Shown here: positions 56,088 to 64,000 of the stretch, piece by piece
Numbering within the stretch: the first letter of the stretch is position 1
How the letters are laid out: each line of letters begins with the position of its first letter
NCBI RefSeq assembly: GCF_024623785.1
Contig: NZ_JANKBZ010000008.1
Coordinates: forward strand, 248,001 to 312,000
Origin: Archangium lipolyticum
GTDB taxonomy: Bacteria; Myxococcota; Myxococcia; Myxococcales; Myxococcaceae
DNA length: 64,000 bases
Reading direction: 5' to 3'
Notes under the pieces: model-generated
What the model saw: the letters and a program-made list of their open reading frames with translations, nothing else
Told to the model about the DNA's origin: nothing
The model's database searches: none
Translations under genes and position numbers: made by a program

Positions 56088-56774
56088 ATGGATGCCCCCT
56101 TCCGTCACCGGACCCAGGCAGGAGAGACGTTGGCCCGATCACTGGCGCGTTTCGCCGGGCGCGAGGAGGTCATCGTGCTCGCCCTTCCCCACGGGGGCGT
56201 TCCCGTGGCCTTCGAGGTTGCCCGTGCGCTCGGGGCCCAGCTGGATCTGGCCATCGTCCAGCCGATCATCCACACGATGGAGCCACCCCGGCGGGATGTG
56301 ACGCTCGGGCTGCTCGGCGATCCCTCGGCGTTGCAGCTCCACGATGCCACCCTCAACGCCTTGAACCTCTCCGATGAGGCGCTCGACCGGGCCCTCCAGC
56401 TCGCTCGCCGGAAGCTCCGCCAGCGCGTACGGGCCATGCGGCCGAACGTGCCAGTCCCCTCGCTCGAGGGCCGCACGGTGGTGGTCGTGGATGACGGCAC
56501 GGCCACGGGAGTGGTGCTCCGGCGTGCGGCGGGACTCCTCCGCCGGGCCGGCGCGCGGACCCTGGTGGCCGCCGTTCCCGTGGGCGCCGAGGAGGGATTG
56601 CGCCTGCTGGCCGGTGACTTCGAGGAGGTCGTCTGCCCGTTGCGGCCCGAGCCCTTCGTCGCCGTGCCCACCTGGTACGAGCGCTACCCGGAGGTCACGG
56701 ATGCGCAGGTGCGCGAGTTGCTGGCGCGGGCATGGAGCGAGAGGACGCCTCGGGAGGCCGTGTCCCAGGCTTGA
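56088..56774 (+). CDS. Phosphoribosyltransferase-domain protein
   Basis: A 228-residue type I PRTase-fold protein. The PRPP-binding loop is GRTVVVVDDGTATGVVLRRA; LALPHGGVPVAFEVARALGAQLDLAIV is the usual N-terminal half of this stand-alone family, often annotated as predicted phosphoribosyltransferases near stress or erythromycin-esterase genes. The centre (about 60-110) is a helical insert. The start ATG has no Shine-Dalgarno site; an inverted repeat lies there instead. Base or ligand unknown. Divergent from the MrfA-like gene, convergent with the glycosylase gene 18 bp away. Confidence 0.88.
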   Translation: MDAPFRHRTQAGETLARSLARFAGREEVIVLALPHGGVPVAFEVARALGAQLDLAIVQPIIHTMEPPRRDVTLGLLGDPSALQLHDATLNALNLSDEALDRALQLARRKLRQRVRAMRPNVPVPSLEGRTVVVVDDGTATGVVLRRAAGLLRRAGARTLVAAVPVGAEEGLRLLAGDFEEVVCPLRPEPFVAVPTWYERYPEVTDAQVRELLARAWSERTPREAVSQA

Positions 56775-56792
56775 GGGGCACGACTGACGCGC

Positions 56793-57509
56793 TCACCTCG
56801 CCGATCTCCCAGAAGGAGCGGACTTGAGGAGATCCAACGAGCGCCACAGGTACCAGCTCGCCACCGTGCGCCACGGGCGCCAACGCTCGCCGTGCGCCAG
56901 CAGCTCCTTGGGGCGCGGGAGCTCGGAGAGTCCGTACGTGAGCATGAAGCCCTTGCGGATGCCGTAGTCGTCCACCGGCAGCACGTCCGGACGGCCGAGC
57001 CGGAAGATGAGCAACATCTCCACCGTCCACTGCCCGATTCCGCGCACCTTGATGAGGTGCTCCACCAGTTCGGCGTCGCTCATGCGCTTCGCCCGGGCCA
57101 GCGTGGGAACCTCGCCATCCAGCGCCTTCGCCGCCAGGTCTCGCAATGCCGCCGTCTTGGCGCCGGAGAGTCCGGCCTCGCGCAGACCCTCCACAGGATG
57201 AGCGAGCACCGCCTCTGGCGTGAAGCGCTTCCCCGTCCCCACGCGCTCACAGACCCGGCCGAAGATGGTGGCCGCCGCCTTGCCCGTGAGCTGCTGATAG
57301 ACGATGGACTCCGCCAGCGCCAGGAAGGGGCTCTGGATCGAATTCACCTTCATGCGGAAGGGCCCCACCCGCTTCATCAGGTCGCCGAGCACCGGGTCGG
57401 CCTTCGCCAATGCTCTCCGAGCAGCGGGCGTGAAGCCCTCCGGCAGGAGACTCTCGGTGGAGGGAACGGCGTCGGTGGTGGGAAGGGCACGAGCATTCGC
57501 GGCGGGCAT
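56793..57509 (-). CDS. DNA-3-methyladenine glycosylase II-like (AlkA-type HhH-GPD)
   Basis: A 238-residue base-excision glycosylase. The helix-hairpin-helix is LIKVRGIGQWTVEMLLIF and the catalytic aspartate is in LGRPDVLPVDDYGIRKGF; AESIVYQQLTGKAAATIFGR is the family's N-terminal helix pair. It removes alkylated purines from DNA. It lacks the N-terminal domain of E. coli AlkA, as many bacterial members do. It lies 51 bp downstream of a Sit immunity gene on the same strand, and near the helicase-exonuclease pair, so this is a small DNA-repair neighbourhood. Confidence 0.92.
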   Translation of the reverse strand: MPAANARALPTTDAVPSTESLLPEGFTPAARRALAKADPVLGDLMKRVGPFRMKVNSIQSPFLALAESIVYQQLTGKAAATIFGRVCERVGTGKRFTPEAVLAHPVEGLREAGLSGAKTAALRDLAAKALDGEVPTLARAKRMSDAELVEHLIKVRGIGQWTVEMLLIFRLGRPDVLPVDDYGIRKGFMLTYGLSELPRPKELLAHGERWRPWRTVASWYLWRSLDLLKSAPSGRSAR

Positions 57510-57560
57510 GGACCCATCGTGCCATCCGCGCGGGCGCGGCGCAGCACCGCTCGACGTCCC

Positions 57561-58277
57561 CTACTTCGAGGGCAGGGGGAGGAAGGCCACGCCATCCAGA
57601 CCCAGGCGCTGGCAGGCGTCAACGAAGCGCTCGGTGCAGACGATCACGCCGGAGAAGTCCTCCAACCGGAACAGGTCCCGGTCGTTGGGAAGCGTGCTGG
57701 CGTCCAGCAAGAGGTCATCAGGCAAGGAGATGCCAAAGCGGTGACAGCGCGAGCACAGGGGTTCGCGTTGGGGAGGCAAGCAATCCGGGTGAGCACGCCC
57801 CTTGGGGAGTATTTCCAATTCGACGAAATCAGGCGAGTTGCGCTGGCGGAAACGGAGCTCGGTGCGGCACGCCTTGAGACCTCGCAGCCCCTCGGCCTCG
57901 AGCTTCTCCAGCGCCTCGCGCTGTACCAACAACCACCAGGGGTCGGGGGATACGAGTTGTCCGAAGCGACCCCGGGCATTGCCCTTGAGGGGGCCCAGAC
58001 CCGCCCCAGGCTCCAGCACGGCTCCCGGGGGCAAAAAGGGGCGAACCAGCTCACAGAGCCGTTCGTATTCCTCGAAGGGCTCGGCCCGCGCCTCCTCGAA
58101 GTCGGCCAGGGAGAGCACCGGGGTCAAGTCCACCGAGGGGTACGTCTTGGAGCCGCCTCCCCAAGTGAGCCCACATCCAGGGCAGTTGATGATCCCTGGA
58201 AGAAGCCATTTGTGCACGGCGTCAATGCGACCCATGTAATCCACCGACCTGTCTTGCTCGATTCTAAAATGGTGCAT
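57561..58277 (-). CDS. SitI6-like double-CXXCG immunity protein, copy A
   Basis: A 238-residue cytoplasmic protein of the myxobacterial double-CXXCG family, immunity proteins for SitA6-type toxins. The two cysteine pairs are INCPGCGLTWGGG (C32, C35) and LCSRCHRFG (C175, C178), which probably bind one zinc. The ATG at 58277 (MHHFRI) is chosen because GGAG lies 9 bases upstream and the same start is conserved in copy B; the frame opens at 58298. It starts 24 bp after the toxin stop. About 83% identical to copy B by eye. It should protect the cell against the toxin encoded directly upstream. Confidence 0.85.
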   Translation of the reverse strand: MHHFRIEQDRSVDYMGRIDAVHKWLLPGIINCPGCGLTWGGGSKTYPSVDLTPVLSLADFEEARAEPFEEYERLCELVRPFLPPGAVLEPGAGLGPLKGNARGRFGQLVSPDPWWLLVQREALEKLEAEGLRGLKACRTELRFRQRNSPDFVELEILPKGRAHPDCLPPQREPLCSRCHRFGISLPDDLLLDASTLPNDRDLFRLEDFSGVIVCTERFVDACQRLGLDGVAFLPLPSK

Positions 58278-58301
58278 CCGTGTGGCTCCACGCATCACTC
58301 T

Positions 58302-59015
58302 TCAATCACAGTAGTAGGGCACGAACGGGCCATTCACTCCGAACCGCAGCATGAGTTCGCCCGCGAAGCGCCAGAGTTCCTCCGGGGGAGCTGAGTTTTT
58401 CTGATCCTTGAACCGCCTCCAAGCCTCATTCCACTGACCACCATCGGTCCCTCCACTGTGCAGCCAGGTGTGGAAGCTCTTGGGGAGACGAATGGTGAAG
58501 GCGTGGATGTCGATGCCTTTGCTCTTGAACCACAGAGCCAGCACTGGCTGCTGAGGGAAGATGTGGTGTTTCTCGAAGGGTTCACGTGCGATGAGGCACT
58601 GGTGGAGGAAGAGCCTGCGCCCGCTCGACTCGCGAGTCTTCCAGTTGTGCCAGGGGATCTCGAAGATGGGGGCCGCGTGGCTGCGCTCGGACAGCGGGTG
58701 GCCCCACCAGCGGCTCGCACCAGGCCCCTCCCCCAGCGGCGCGCGGAACATCGGGGCCGGAGCCGGAGCCACGGCCTGCGCCAACACCACCGAGTGGGCC
58801 TCCACCTCCACCACGTCCTGACAGCGCCAGATGGCGCAGCGCTTCTCGTCGCACAGCGGCACCACGCAGGTCGGATCCGCGCGGGCTTCCTCCCATGAGG
58901 AGGACACGACCTCTGGCGCCTCAACGTCCTCGCGCACGTCGGGTGCCGAGGTGACACAGCCGCTCAGCAGCACGCCGAGAAGCGCGAGACTCATCCAGGA
59001 GCGCGGGAAGCCCAT
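58302..59015 (-). CDS. SitA6-like polymorphic toxin lipoprotein (TIGR02269 type), copy A
   Basis: A 237-residue lipoprotein with signal MGFPRSWMSLALLGVLLSGC (lipobox LLSGC, Cys20), a cysteine-rich segment (PTCVVPLCDEKRCAIWRCQD), an Ala/Pro linker and a C-terminal domain with KHHIFPQQ (His150-151), FHTWLHSGG and GGQWNEAW, an HNH-like nuclease pattern. In myxobacteria such lipoproteins pass between kin cells by outer-membrane exchange and kill recipients without the cognate immunity gene. The start is the ATG at 59015, conserved in copy B; a GTG at 59036 is possible. Immunity copy A follows. Nuclease activity is inferred from the H-H-H pattern only. Confidence 0.82.
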   Translation of the reverse strand: MGFPRSWMSLALLGVLLSGCVTSAPDVREDVEAPEVVSSSWEEARADPTCVVPLCDEKRCAIWRCQDVVEVEAHSVVLAQAVAPAPAPMFRAPLGEGPGASRWWGHPLSERSHAAPIFEIPWHNWKTRESSGRRLFLHQCLIAREPFEKHHIFPQQPVLALWFKSKGIDIHAFTIRLPKSFHTWLHSGGTDGGQWNEAWRRFKDQKNSAPPEELWRFAGELMLRFGVNGPFVPYYCD

Positions 59016-59044
59016 GCGGCCTATTCTACCCGCCACCTCGATGC

Positions 59045-59761
59045 CTACTTCGACGGCACGGGGAGGAACATCACACCCTCCAACCCCAGGCGCCGGCAGG
59101 CGTCGACAAAACGCTCGGTGCAGACGATCACGCCGGAGAAGTCCTCCAACCGGAACAGGTCCCGGTCGTTGGGAAGCGTACGGGCGTCCAGCAAGAGGTC
59201 ATCAGGCAAGGGGATGCCAAAGCGGTGACAGCGCGAGCACGGGGGGTCGCGATGGGGCGGCAGGCAATCCGGGTGGGTACGACCCAGAGGAAGGATTTCC
59301 AGCTCAAGAAACTCGGGTGAGTTACGCTGGCGGAAGCGGAGCTCAGTGCGGCAGCCCTTGAGTCCTCGCAGTCCCTGGGCCTCGAGCTTCTCCAGTGCCT
59401 CGCGCTGCACCAGCGGCCACCAAGCATCGGGAAACGCAAACGACCCGAAGCGGCCCTGGGCATTGCCTGCCAGCGGGCCCAGACCCGCTCCCGGTTGCAA
59501 TATCGCGCCCGGAGGCAGCAAGGGACGAACCAGTGCACACAGCCTCTCGTATTCCTCGATAGGCTCGGCCCGAGCCTCCTCGAAATCGGCCAGAGCGAGC
59601 ACCGGACTCAAATCCACCGAAGGGTACACCTTGGCTCCACCGCTCCAGGTGGCCTTGCAAGCAGGACAATTGAGGATGCCGGGAAGCCCCCATTTGTGCA
59701 CGGCGTCAATGCGGCCCGTGTAGCCCGATGACCTGTCTTGCCTGATTCTGAAATGGTGCAT
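59045..59761 (-). CDS. SitI6-like double-CXXCG immunity protein, copy B
   Basis: A 238-residue paralogue of copy A. Start ATG 59761 (MHHFRI) has GAGG 9 bases upstream. The first pair is LNCPACKATWSGG, so the glycine after the second cysteine is replaced by lysine; the second pair CSRCHRFG is intact. Differences from copy A (about 40 residues) are spread through the first two thirds (SFAF against QLVS near 107-110, AILQP against AVLEP) while the last 60 residues are nearly identical. It begins 22 bp after toxin copy B and ends 29 bp before toxin copy A, so all four genes form one transcription unit. Confidence 0.84.
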   Translation of the reverse strand: MHHFRIRQDRSSGYTGRIDAVHKWGLPGILNCPACKATWSGGAKVYPSVDLSPVLALADFEEARAEPIEEYERLCALVRPLLPPGAILQPGAGLGPLAGNAQGRFGSFAFPDAWWPLVQREALEKLEAQGLRGLKGCRTELRFRQRNSPEFLELEILPLGRTHPDCLPPHRDPPCSRCHRFGIPLPDDLLLDARTLPNDRDLFRLEDFSGVIVCTERFVDACRRLGLEGVMFLPVPSK

Positions 59762-59783
59762 CCGTGTGATCCTCGCCCCCCTT

Positions 59784-60497
59784 TTAGTCGCAGTAGTACG
59801 GAACAAGAGGCCCATCCACTCCGAATCGCATCATGAGCTCGCCCGCGAAGCGCCAGATCTTCTCTGGGGAAGCCCCTTCATCCTGCTCCTTGAACTGCCG
59901 CCAGGCCTCATTCCACTGACCACCGTCAGGCCCTCCACTGTGCAGCCAGGTGTGGAAGCTCTTGGGGAGACGAATGGTGAAGGCGTGGATGTCGATGCCT
60001 TTGCTCTTGAACCACAGAGCCAGCACTGGCTGCTGAGGGAAGATGTGGTGCTTCTCGAAGGGCTCACGTGCGATGAGGCACTGGTGGAGGAAGAGCCTGC
60101 GCGCGCTCGACTCGCGGGTCTTCCAGTTGTGCCAGGGGATCTCAAAGATGGGGGCCGCGTGACTGCGCTCGGACAGCGGGTGGCCCCACCAACGGCTCGC
60201 ACCAGGCCCCTCCACCAGTGGCGCGCGGAACATCGGGGCCGGAGCCGGAGCCACGGCCTGCGCCAGGACCACGGGGTGGGCCTCCACCTCCACCACGTCC
60301 TGGCAGCGCCAGATGGCACAGCGCTCCTCGTCACACAGCGGCACTACACAGGTCGGGTCCGCTCGGGCGTCCTCCCATGAAGAGGACACGACCTCGGGCG
60401 CCTCAACGTCCTCGCGAACATCGAGTGCCGAGGTGACACAGCCGCTCAGCAGCACGCCGAGAAGCGCGAGACTCATCCAGGAGCGCGGGAAGCCCAT
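59784..60497 (-). CDS. SitA6-like polymorphic toxin lipoprotein, copy B
   Basis: A 237-residue lipoprotein about 92% identical to copy A, with the same signal (lipobox LLSGC), the same EKHHIFPQQ and FHTWLHSGG core, and the same GGQWNEAW. Most differences cluster in residues 200-237: RQFKEQDEGASPEKIWRF here against RRFKDQKNSAPPEELWRF in copy A. That patch lies just after the presumed catalytic core and may set which immunity protein binds. The frame is open upstream to 60707, but the conserved ATG at 60497 precedes the signal peptide. First gene of the four-gene toxin/immunity operon. Confidence 0.82.
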   Translation of the reverse strand: MGFPRSWMSLALLGVLLSGCVTSALDVREDVEAPEVVSSSWEDARADPTCVVPLCDEERCAIWRCQDVVEVEAHPVVLAQAVAPAPAPMFRAPLVEGPGASRWWGHPLSERSHAAPIFEIPWHNWKTRESSARRLFLHQCLIAREPFEKHHIFPQQPVLALWFKSKGIDIHAFTIRLPKSFHTWLHSGGPDGGQWNEAWRQFKEQDEGASPEKIWRFAGELMMRFGVDGPLVPYYCD

Positions 60498-60562
60498 GCG
60501 GCCCATTCTACCCGCGGCCGCATGCCTCCCACTCCGCTCTCGAATAGTCCCCGCCCGTAGGC

Positions 60563-62071
60563 TCAGCGGATCTTCTTCGACTGCAACCCCTTCACCGCAG
60601 GCCCGTTGAGCACCTCGCCCGTCGGGCTGTAGCGCGCCCCGTGGCAGGGGCAATCCCAGGAGCGCTCGGCCTTGTTCCAGTGCACGTGGCATCCCAGGTG
60701 CGTGCACACCGGGCTCACCGCGTGAACCGCCCCGCCCTCCTCCTTGAACACGGCCACCTTCTTGCCGTCCACCTCAAGGATGCGGCCCTCTCCGGGCGGC
60801 ACCTCGGACAGGTCATGCCCCTCCGGCTTCGACAGCCGGTCCGCCACGAAGTGGAACGCCACCTCCGCGTTCTCCTGGATGAAGTCCTTCGCTCCCGCCT
60901 TCGGCTTCACCCGCGTGGCGTCGTAGAGCGCCGCGTACGGGTTCTGCCTCCCGAGGATGAGGTCCGTGAGGATCATCCCCGACAGCGTCCCGAACGTCAT
61001 ACCCGTCCCCGAGAAGCCCGTGGCCACCCAGACGTGACGCGAGCCGCTGTTGCGCCCGATGTACGCCAATCCGTCCGCCGGCTCGATGACCTGGCCGGAC
61101 CAGCGGTACTCGATCCCCGTCACCGGGAAGCGCCGCCGCGTGTATGCCTCCAGTGCCTCGTAATGGCGTTCGGTGTCCTCCTCCGCCCCCACCTTGTGGT
61201 CCTCGCCCCCGACGATGACGTAGTCCACCCCGTCCACCTTCTGGGTGCGGATGTAGTGATACGGATCCTGGCTGTCGTAATAGAGCCCCGCCTCCAGCGG
61301 GCCCTCCAGCGGACCCGCCACCGCGTAGGTCCGGTACGGGTACAGCTTCGTGTGCAGGAAGACGCGGTTGAGCGGCGTCGTGGTCGCCTCCACCACGTCC
61401 CGGCACGTGATGACGCCATGCGGGGTGGTCACCCGGCACGGCACGCCCTCGCGCAGTTCCGTCACCTGCGTCTCCTCGAAGACGTAGCTGCCGTCCCCCT
61501 GTATCCCCTCGGCGAGCGCCAGCAGGTACTCGCGCGGGTGGAACTGCGCCTGATCCTCCACGCGCAGCGCCAGCTTCACCGGGTACGGCAACGGCACCTC
61601 GTTCGTCAGCGTGCACATCAGCCCCGCCCGCCGGGCCGCGTTCGCCTCGCGCTCCAGGTCCCGCGCCTCCCGCTCCGTCTCCGCGTAGCGGTACCCGGGC
61701 ACCCGTTGGAAACCACACGAAATCCGCAGCCGCGCCACCAGCCCGGCGATCTGCTCGATGGCCGCGCGAGTGGACGCGGCGGCCATGCACGCCCCCTTCT
61801 CCCCGAAGTCCGAGGCCAGGGTGTAGTACGGCGTGTCCAACAGCTCGGTCAGATGCGCCGTGGTCTGCCCCGTCTGCCCCGTCAGCAGCCGGTGCATCTC
61901 CACCACCGCCACCCGCTTGCCCTCCTGTTTGAGCAGGTACGCCGTGGTGAGACCCGCGATCCCCCCACCCATCACCACCACGTCCACCTCGAGGTCCCCC
62001 CGCAGCGCCGGGTAGCGCCGCGCAGGGGCTGTCACCGTCCACAGCGACTTGTTCGTGCGCTCTTCCACCAT
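60563..62071 (-). CDS. FAD-dependent oxidoreductase with C-terminal Rieske domain
   Basis: A 502-residue cytoplasmic flavoprotein. The DAO-type FAD domain has VVVMGGGIAGLTTAYLL and VAVVEMHRLLTGQTGQTTAH; HVWVATGFSGTGMTFGTLSG is the second FAD contact. The last about 95 residues are a Rieske [2Fe-2S] domain with PVCTHLGCHVHWN and WDCPCHGARYSPTG (two Cys-x-His pairs). This combination occurs widely in bacteria; its substrate is unsettled, with amine or glycine-betaine-like compounds suggested for relatives. It lies upstream-adjacent to, and on the same strand as, the Sit operon (65 bp from it) and is divergent from the kinase gene. Confidence 0.93.
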   Translation of the reverse strand: MVEERTNKSLWTVTAPARRYPALRGDLEVDVVVMGGGIAGLTTAYLLKQEGKRVAVVEMHRLLTGQTGQTTAHLTELLDTPYYTLASDFGEKGACMAAASTRAAIEQIAGLVARLRISCGFQRVPGYRYAETEREARDLEREANAARRAGLMCTLTNEVPLPYPVKLALRVEDQAQFHPREYLLALAEGIQGDGSYVFEETQVTELREGVPCRVTTPHGVITCRDVVEATTTPLNRVFLHTKLYPYRTYAVAGPLEGPLEAGLYYDSQDPYHYIRTQKVDGVDYVIVGGEDHKVGAEEDTERHYEALEAYTRRRFPVTGIEYRWSGQVIEPADGLAYIGRNSGSRHVWVATGFSGTGMTFGTLSGMILTDLILGRQNPYAALYDATRVKPKAGAKDFIQENAEVAFHFVADRLSKPEGHDLSEVPPGEGRILEVDGKKVAVFKEEGGAVHAVSPVCTHLGCHVHWNKAERSWDCPCHGARYSPTGEVLNGPAVKGLQSKKIR

Positions 62072-62171
62072 GTCCTACACGCTAGGAATGCGACCGAGGG
62101 GCGGGAAGGCGAGCCACCAGGCGGCCTCGCCCGCCTGCCTGTCCTCCATTGAAGCCTTGAGGTGTGCACGA

Positions 62172-62200
62172 GCCAACACCCCTGCTGGGGGGGAGTTGGC
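62172..62200. repeat. GCCAAC...GTTGGC inverted repeat in divergent promoter region
   Basis: Six-base arms GCCAAC (62172-62177) and GTTGGC (62195-62200) with inner CCCC/GGGG pairing, about 100 bp from both divergent starts (oxidoreductase and kinase). No T-run. A possible operator; nothing else recognisable stands out in 62072-62295. Confidence 0.3.
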
Positions 62201-62295
62201 CATTGCCGCCGGGTGACGCAGAACCATGGTGATCCTCGGCTTCACCGATCCGTAACTCCCGACACCGTACCCCGAGGACACCGGAGCGACGCGTC

Positions 62296-63611
<1,316 letters not shown>

Positions 63612-63615
<4 letters not shown>

Positions 63616-64000
63616 ACAACATGGCTCGAAACGACACCTCGCCCCTCGTCCTGATCGTCGACGACTACCAGGATGCCCGGGAGATGTACGCGGAGTACCT
63701 CGAGTTCTCCGGCTTCCGCGTGGCCGAGGCCCGCGACGGCCAGGAGGCGGTGGAGAAGGCGGTCGCGCTGCACCCCTCCGTCATCCTCATGGACCTGTCC
63801 CTGCCGGTGATGGATGGCTGGGAGGCCACCCGGCGGCTCAAGAACGATGTACGCACGCGCTGCATCCCCGTGGTGGCCCTCACCGGCCACGCGCTGGACG
63901 CGAACTCGCGCGAGGCGCGGGAAGTCGGCTGCGATGCCTACGTCACCAAGCCCTGCCTGCCGGACGCGCTGGTCCGCGAGGTCGAGCGGGTGCTGGCGGC
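63612..64000 (+). CDS. Response regulator receiver-domain protein (3' end outside window)
   Basis: The first 129 residues of a response regulator cut by the right edge. LVLIVDDYQDAREMYAEYL has the acidic pair, VILMDLSLPVMDGWEAT the phosphorylated aspartate, VVALTGHALD the Thr/Ser switch and DAYVTKPCLPDAL the conserved lysine. The receiver domain is essentially complete at the edge, so the gene may be a single-domain CheY-like protein or carry an output domain beyond it. The ATG overlaps the kinase stop by 4 bp; the two are surely partners. Confidence 0.93.

Larger units (their letters stand above)
57561..60497 (-). repeat. Tandem duplication of a toxin-immunity unit
   Basis: Two head-to-tail units of about 1.47 kb (58277-region unit 57561-59015 and unit 59045-60497), each lipoprotein then immunity gene. 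Similarity extends a few bases beyond both genes: a shared TATTCTACCCGC-like or CATTCTACCCGC stretch precedes each toxin start, and each unit ends CTACTTCGA.GGCA.GGGGAGGAA. Toxin genes are more alike than immunity genes. Confidence 0.9.

Noticed and set aside
60498-60707. N-terminal extension of toxin copy B
   Set aside because: The frame is open, but the conserved signal peptide begins at 60497 as in copy A, and the extension runs antisense into the oxidoreductase gene's 3' end.

Overview
The window is chromosomal DNA of a high-GC deltaproteobacterium, almost certainly a myxobacterium of the Cystobacter/Archangium/Myxococcus group. The evidence is tandem lipoprotein toxin/immunity pairs of the SitA6/SitI6 type (double-CXXCG immunity proteins), a sigma-54 activator beside a sigma-54 promoter, many lipoproteins, and dense coding with very short gaps. 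About 54 protein genes are called. No tRNA, rRNA, CRISPR array, transposase or origin was seen, and no gene-free stretch exceeds 300 bp.

Layout. 1-421: start of an R3H/AAA ATPase running off the left edge. 625-1152: a Met/His-rich unknown. 1252-6850 (minus): a cyanophycin operon, cphA - isoaspartyl dipeptidase - cphB - cupin-type Fe(II)/2OG oxygenase, enough to make the polymer and take it down to free Asp and Arg. 6953-8203 (minus): DUF2231 membrane protein and AlkB-like oxygenase. 8821-17558 (plus): GH2 glycosidase, galK, glycosyltransferase, glf, a GH1-RmlD fusion and galE, a galactose/galactofuranose module without galT. 17555-19817 (minus): an M24 protein lacking its metal aspartates and an AAA ATPase. 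19898-21666: a lipoprotein with a PD-(D/E)XK nuclease tip plus a DUF3396 immunity-type protein. 21931-25169: lytic transglycosylase and GNAT enzyme.

25176-29516: an oxidative-stress block. A GAF/sigma-54 activator and a DUF3014 protein diverge from ahpC-ahpD, which have a near-consensus sigma-54 promoter and upstream ACCGAA repeats; dps follows a strong terminator. 29520-35402 (minus): small lipoprotein, S9 and M13 peptidases and a GST. 35608-40845 (plus): lipoprotein, PhaE-like protein, TetR, class III PHA synthase-like protein, hydrolase and aminotransferase. 41025-44255: an unrecognised conserved-looking protein, a nested inverted-repeat element, and zwf. 44261-47251: MocR/PdxR regulator divergent from a cupin-DapA-family pair. 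47264-51888: TlpA-like thioredoxin, FUSC transporter, and a di-haem cytochrome resembling rubber oxygenases.

52072-57509: an MrfA/MrfB (YprA/YprB) helicase-exonuclease pair, a phosphoribosyltransferase and an AlkA-type glycosylase. 57561-60497 (minus): a tandem duplication of a SitA6-like lipoprotein toxin with its SitI6-like immunity gene. 60563-62071: FAD oxidoreductase with a Rieske domain. 62296-64000: a soluble histidine kinase overlapping the start of a response regulator cut by the right edge.

Most interesting are the two kinds of lipoprotein toxin/immunity locus (candidate cargo for myxobacterial outer-membrane exchange), the compact sigma-54 peroxide switch, the oxygenase inside the cyanophycin operon, the GH1-RmlD fusion and the M24 pseudoenzyme.
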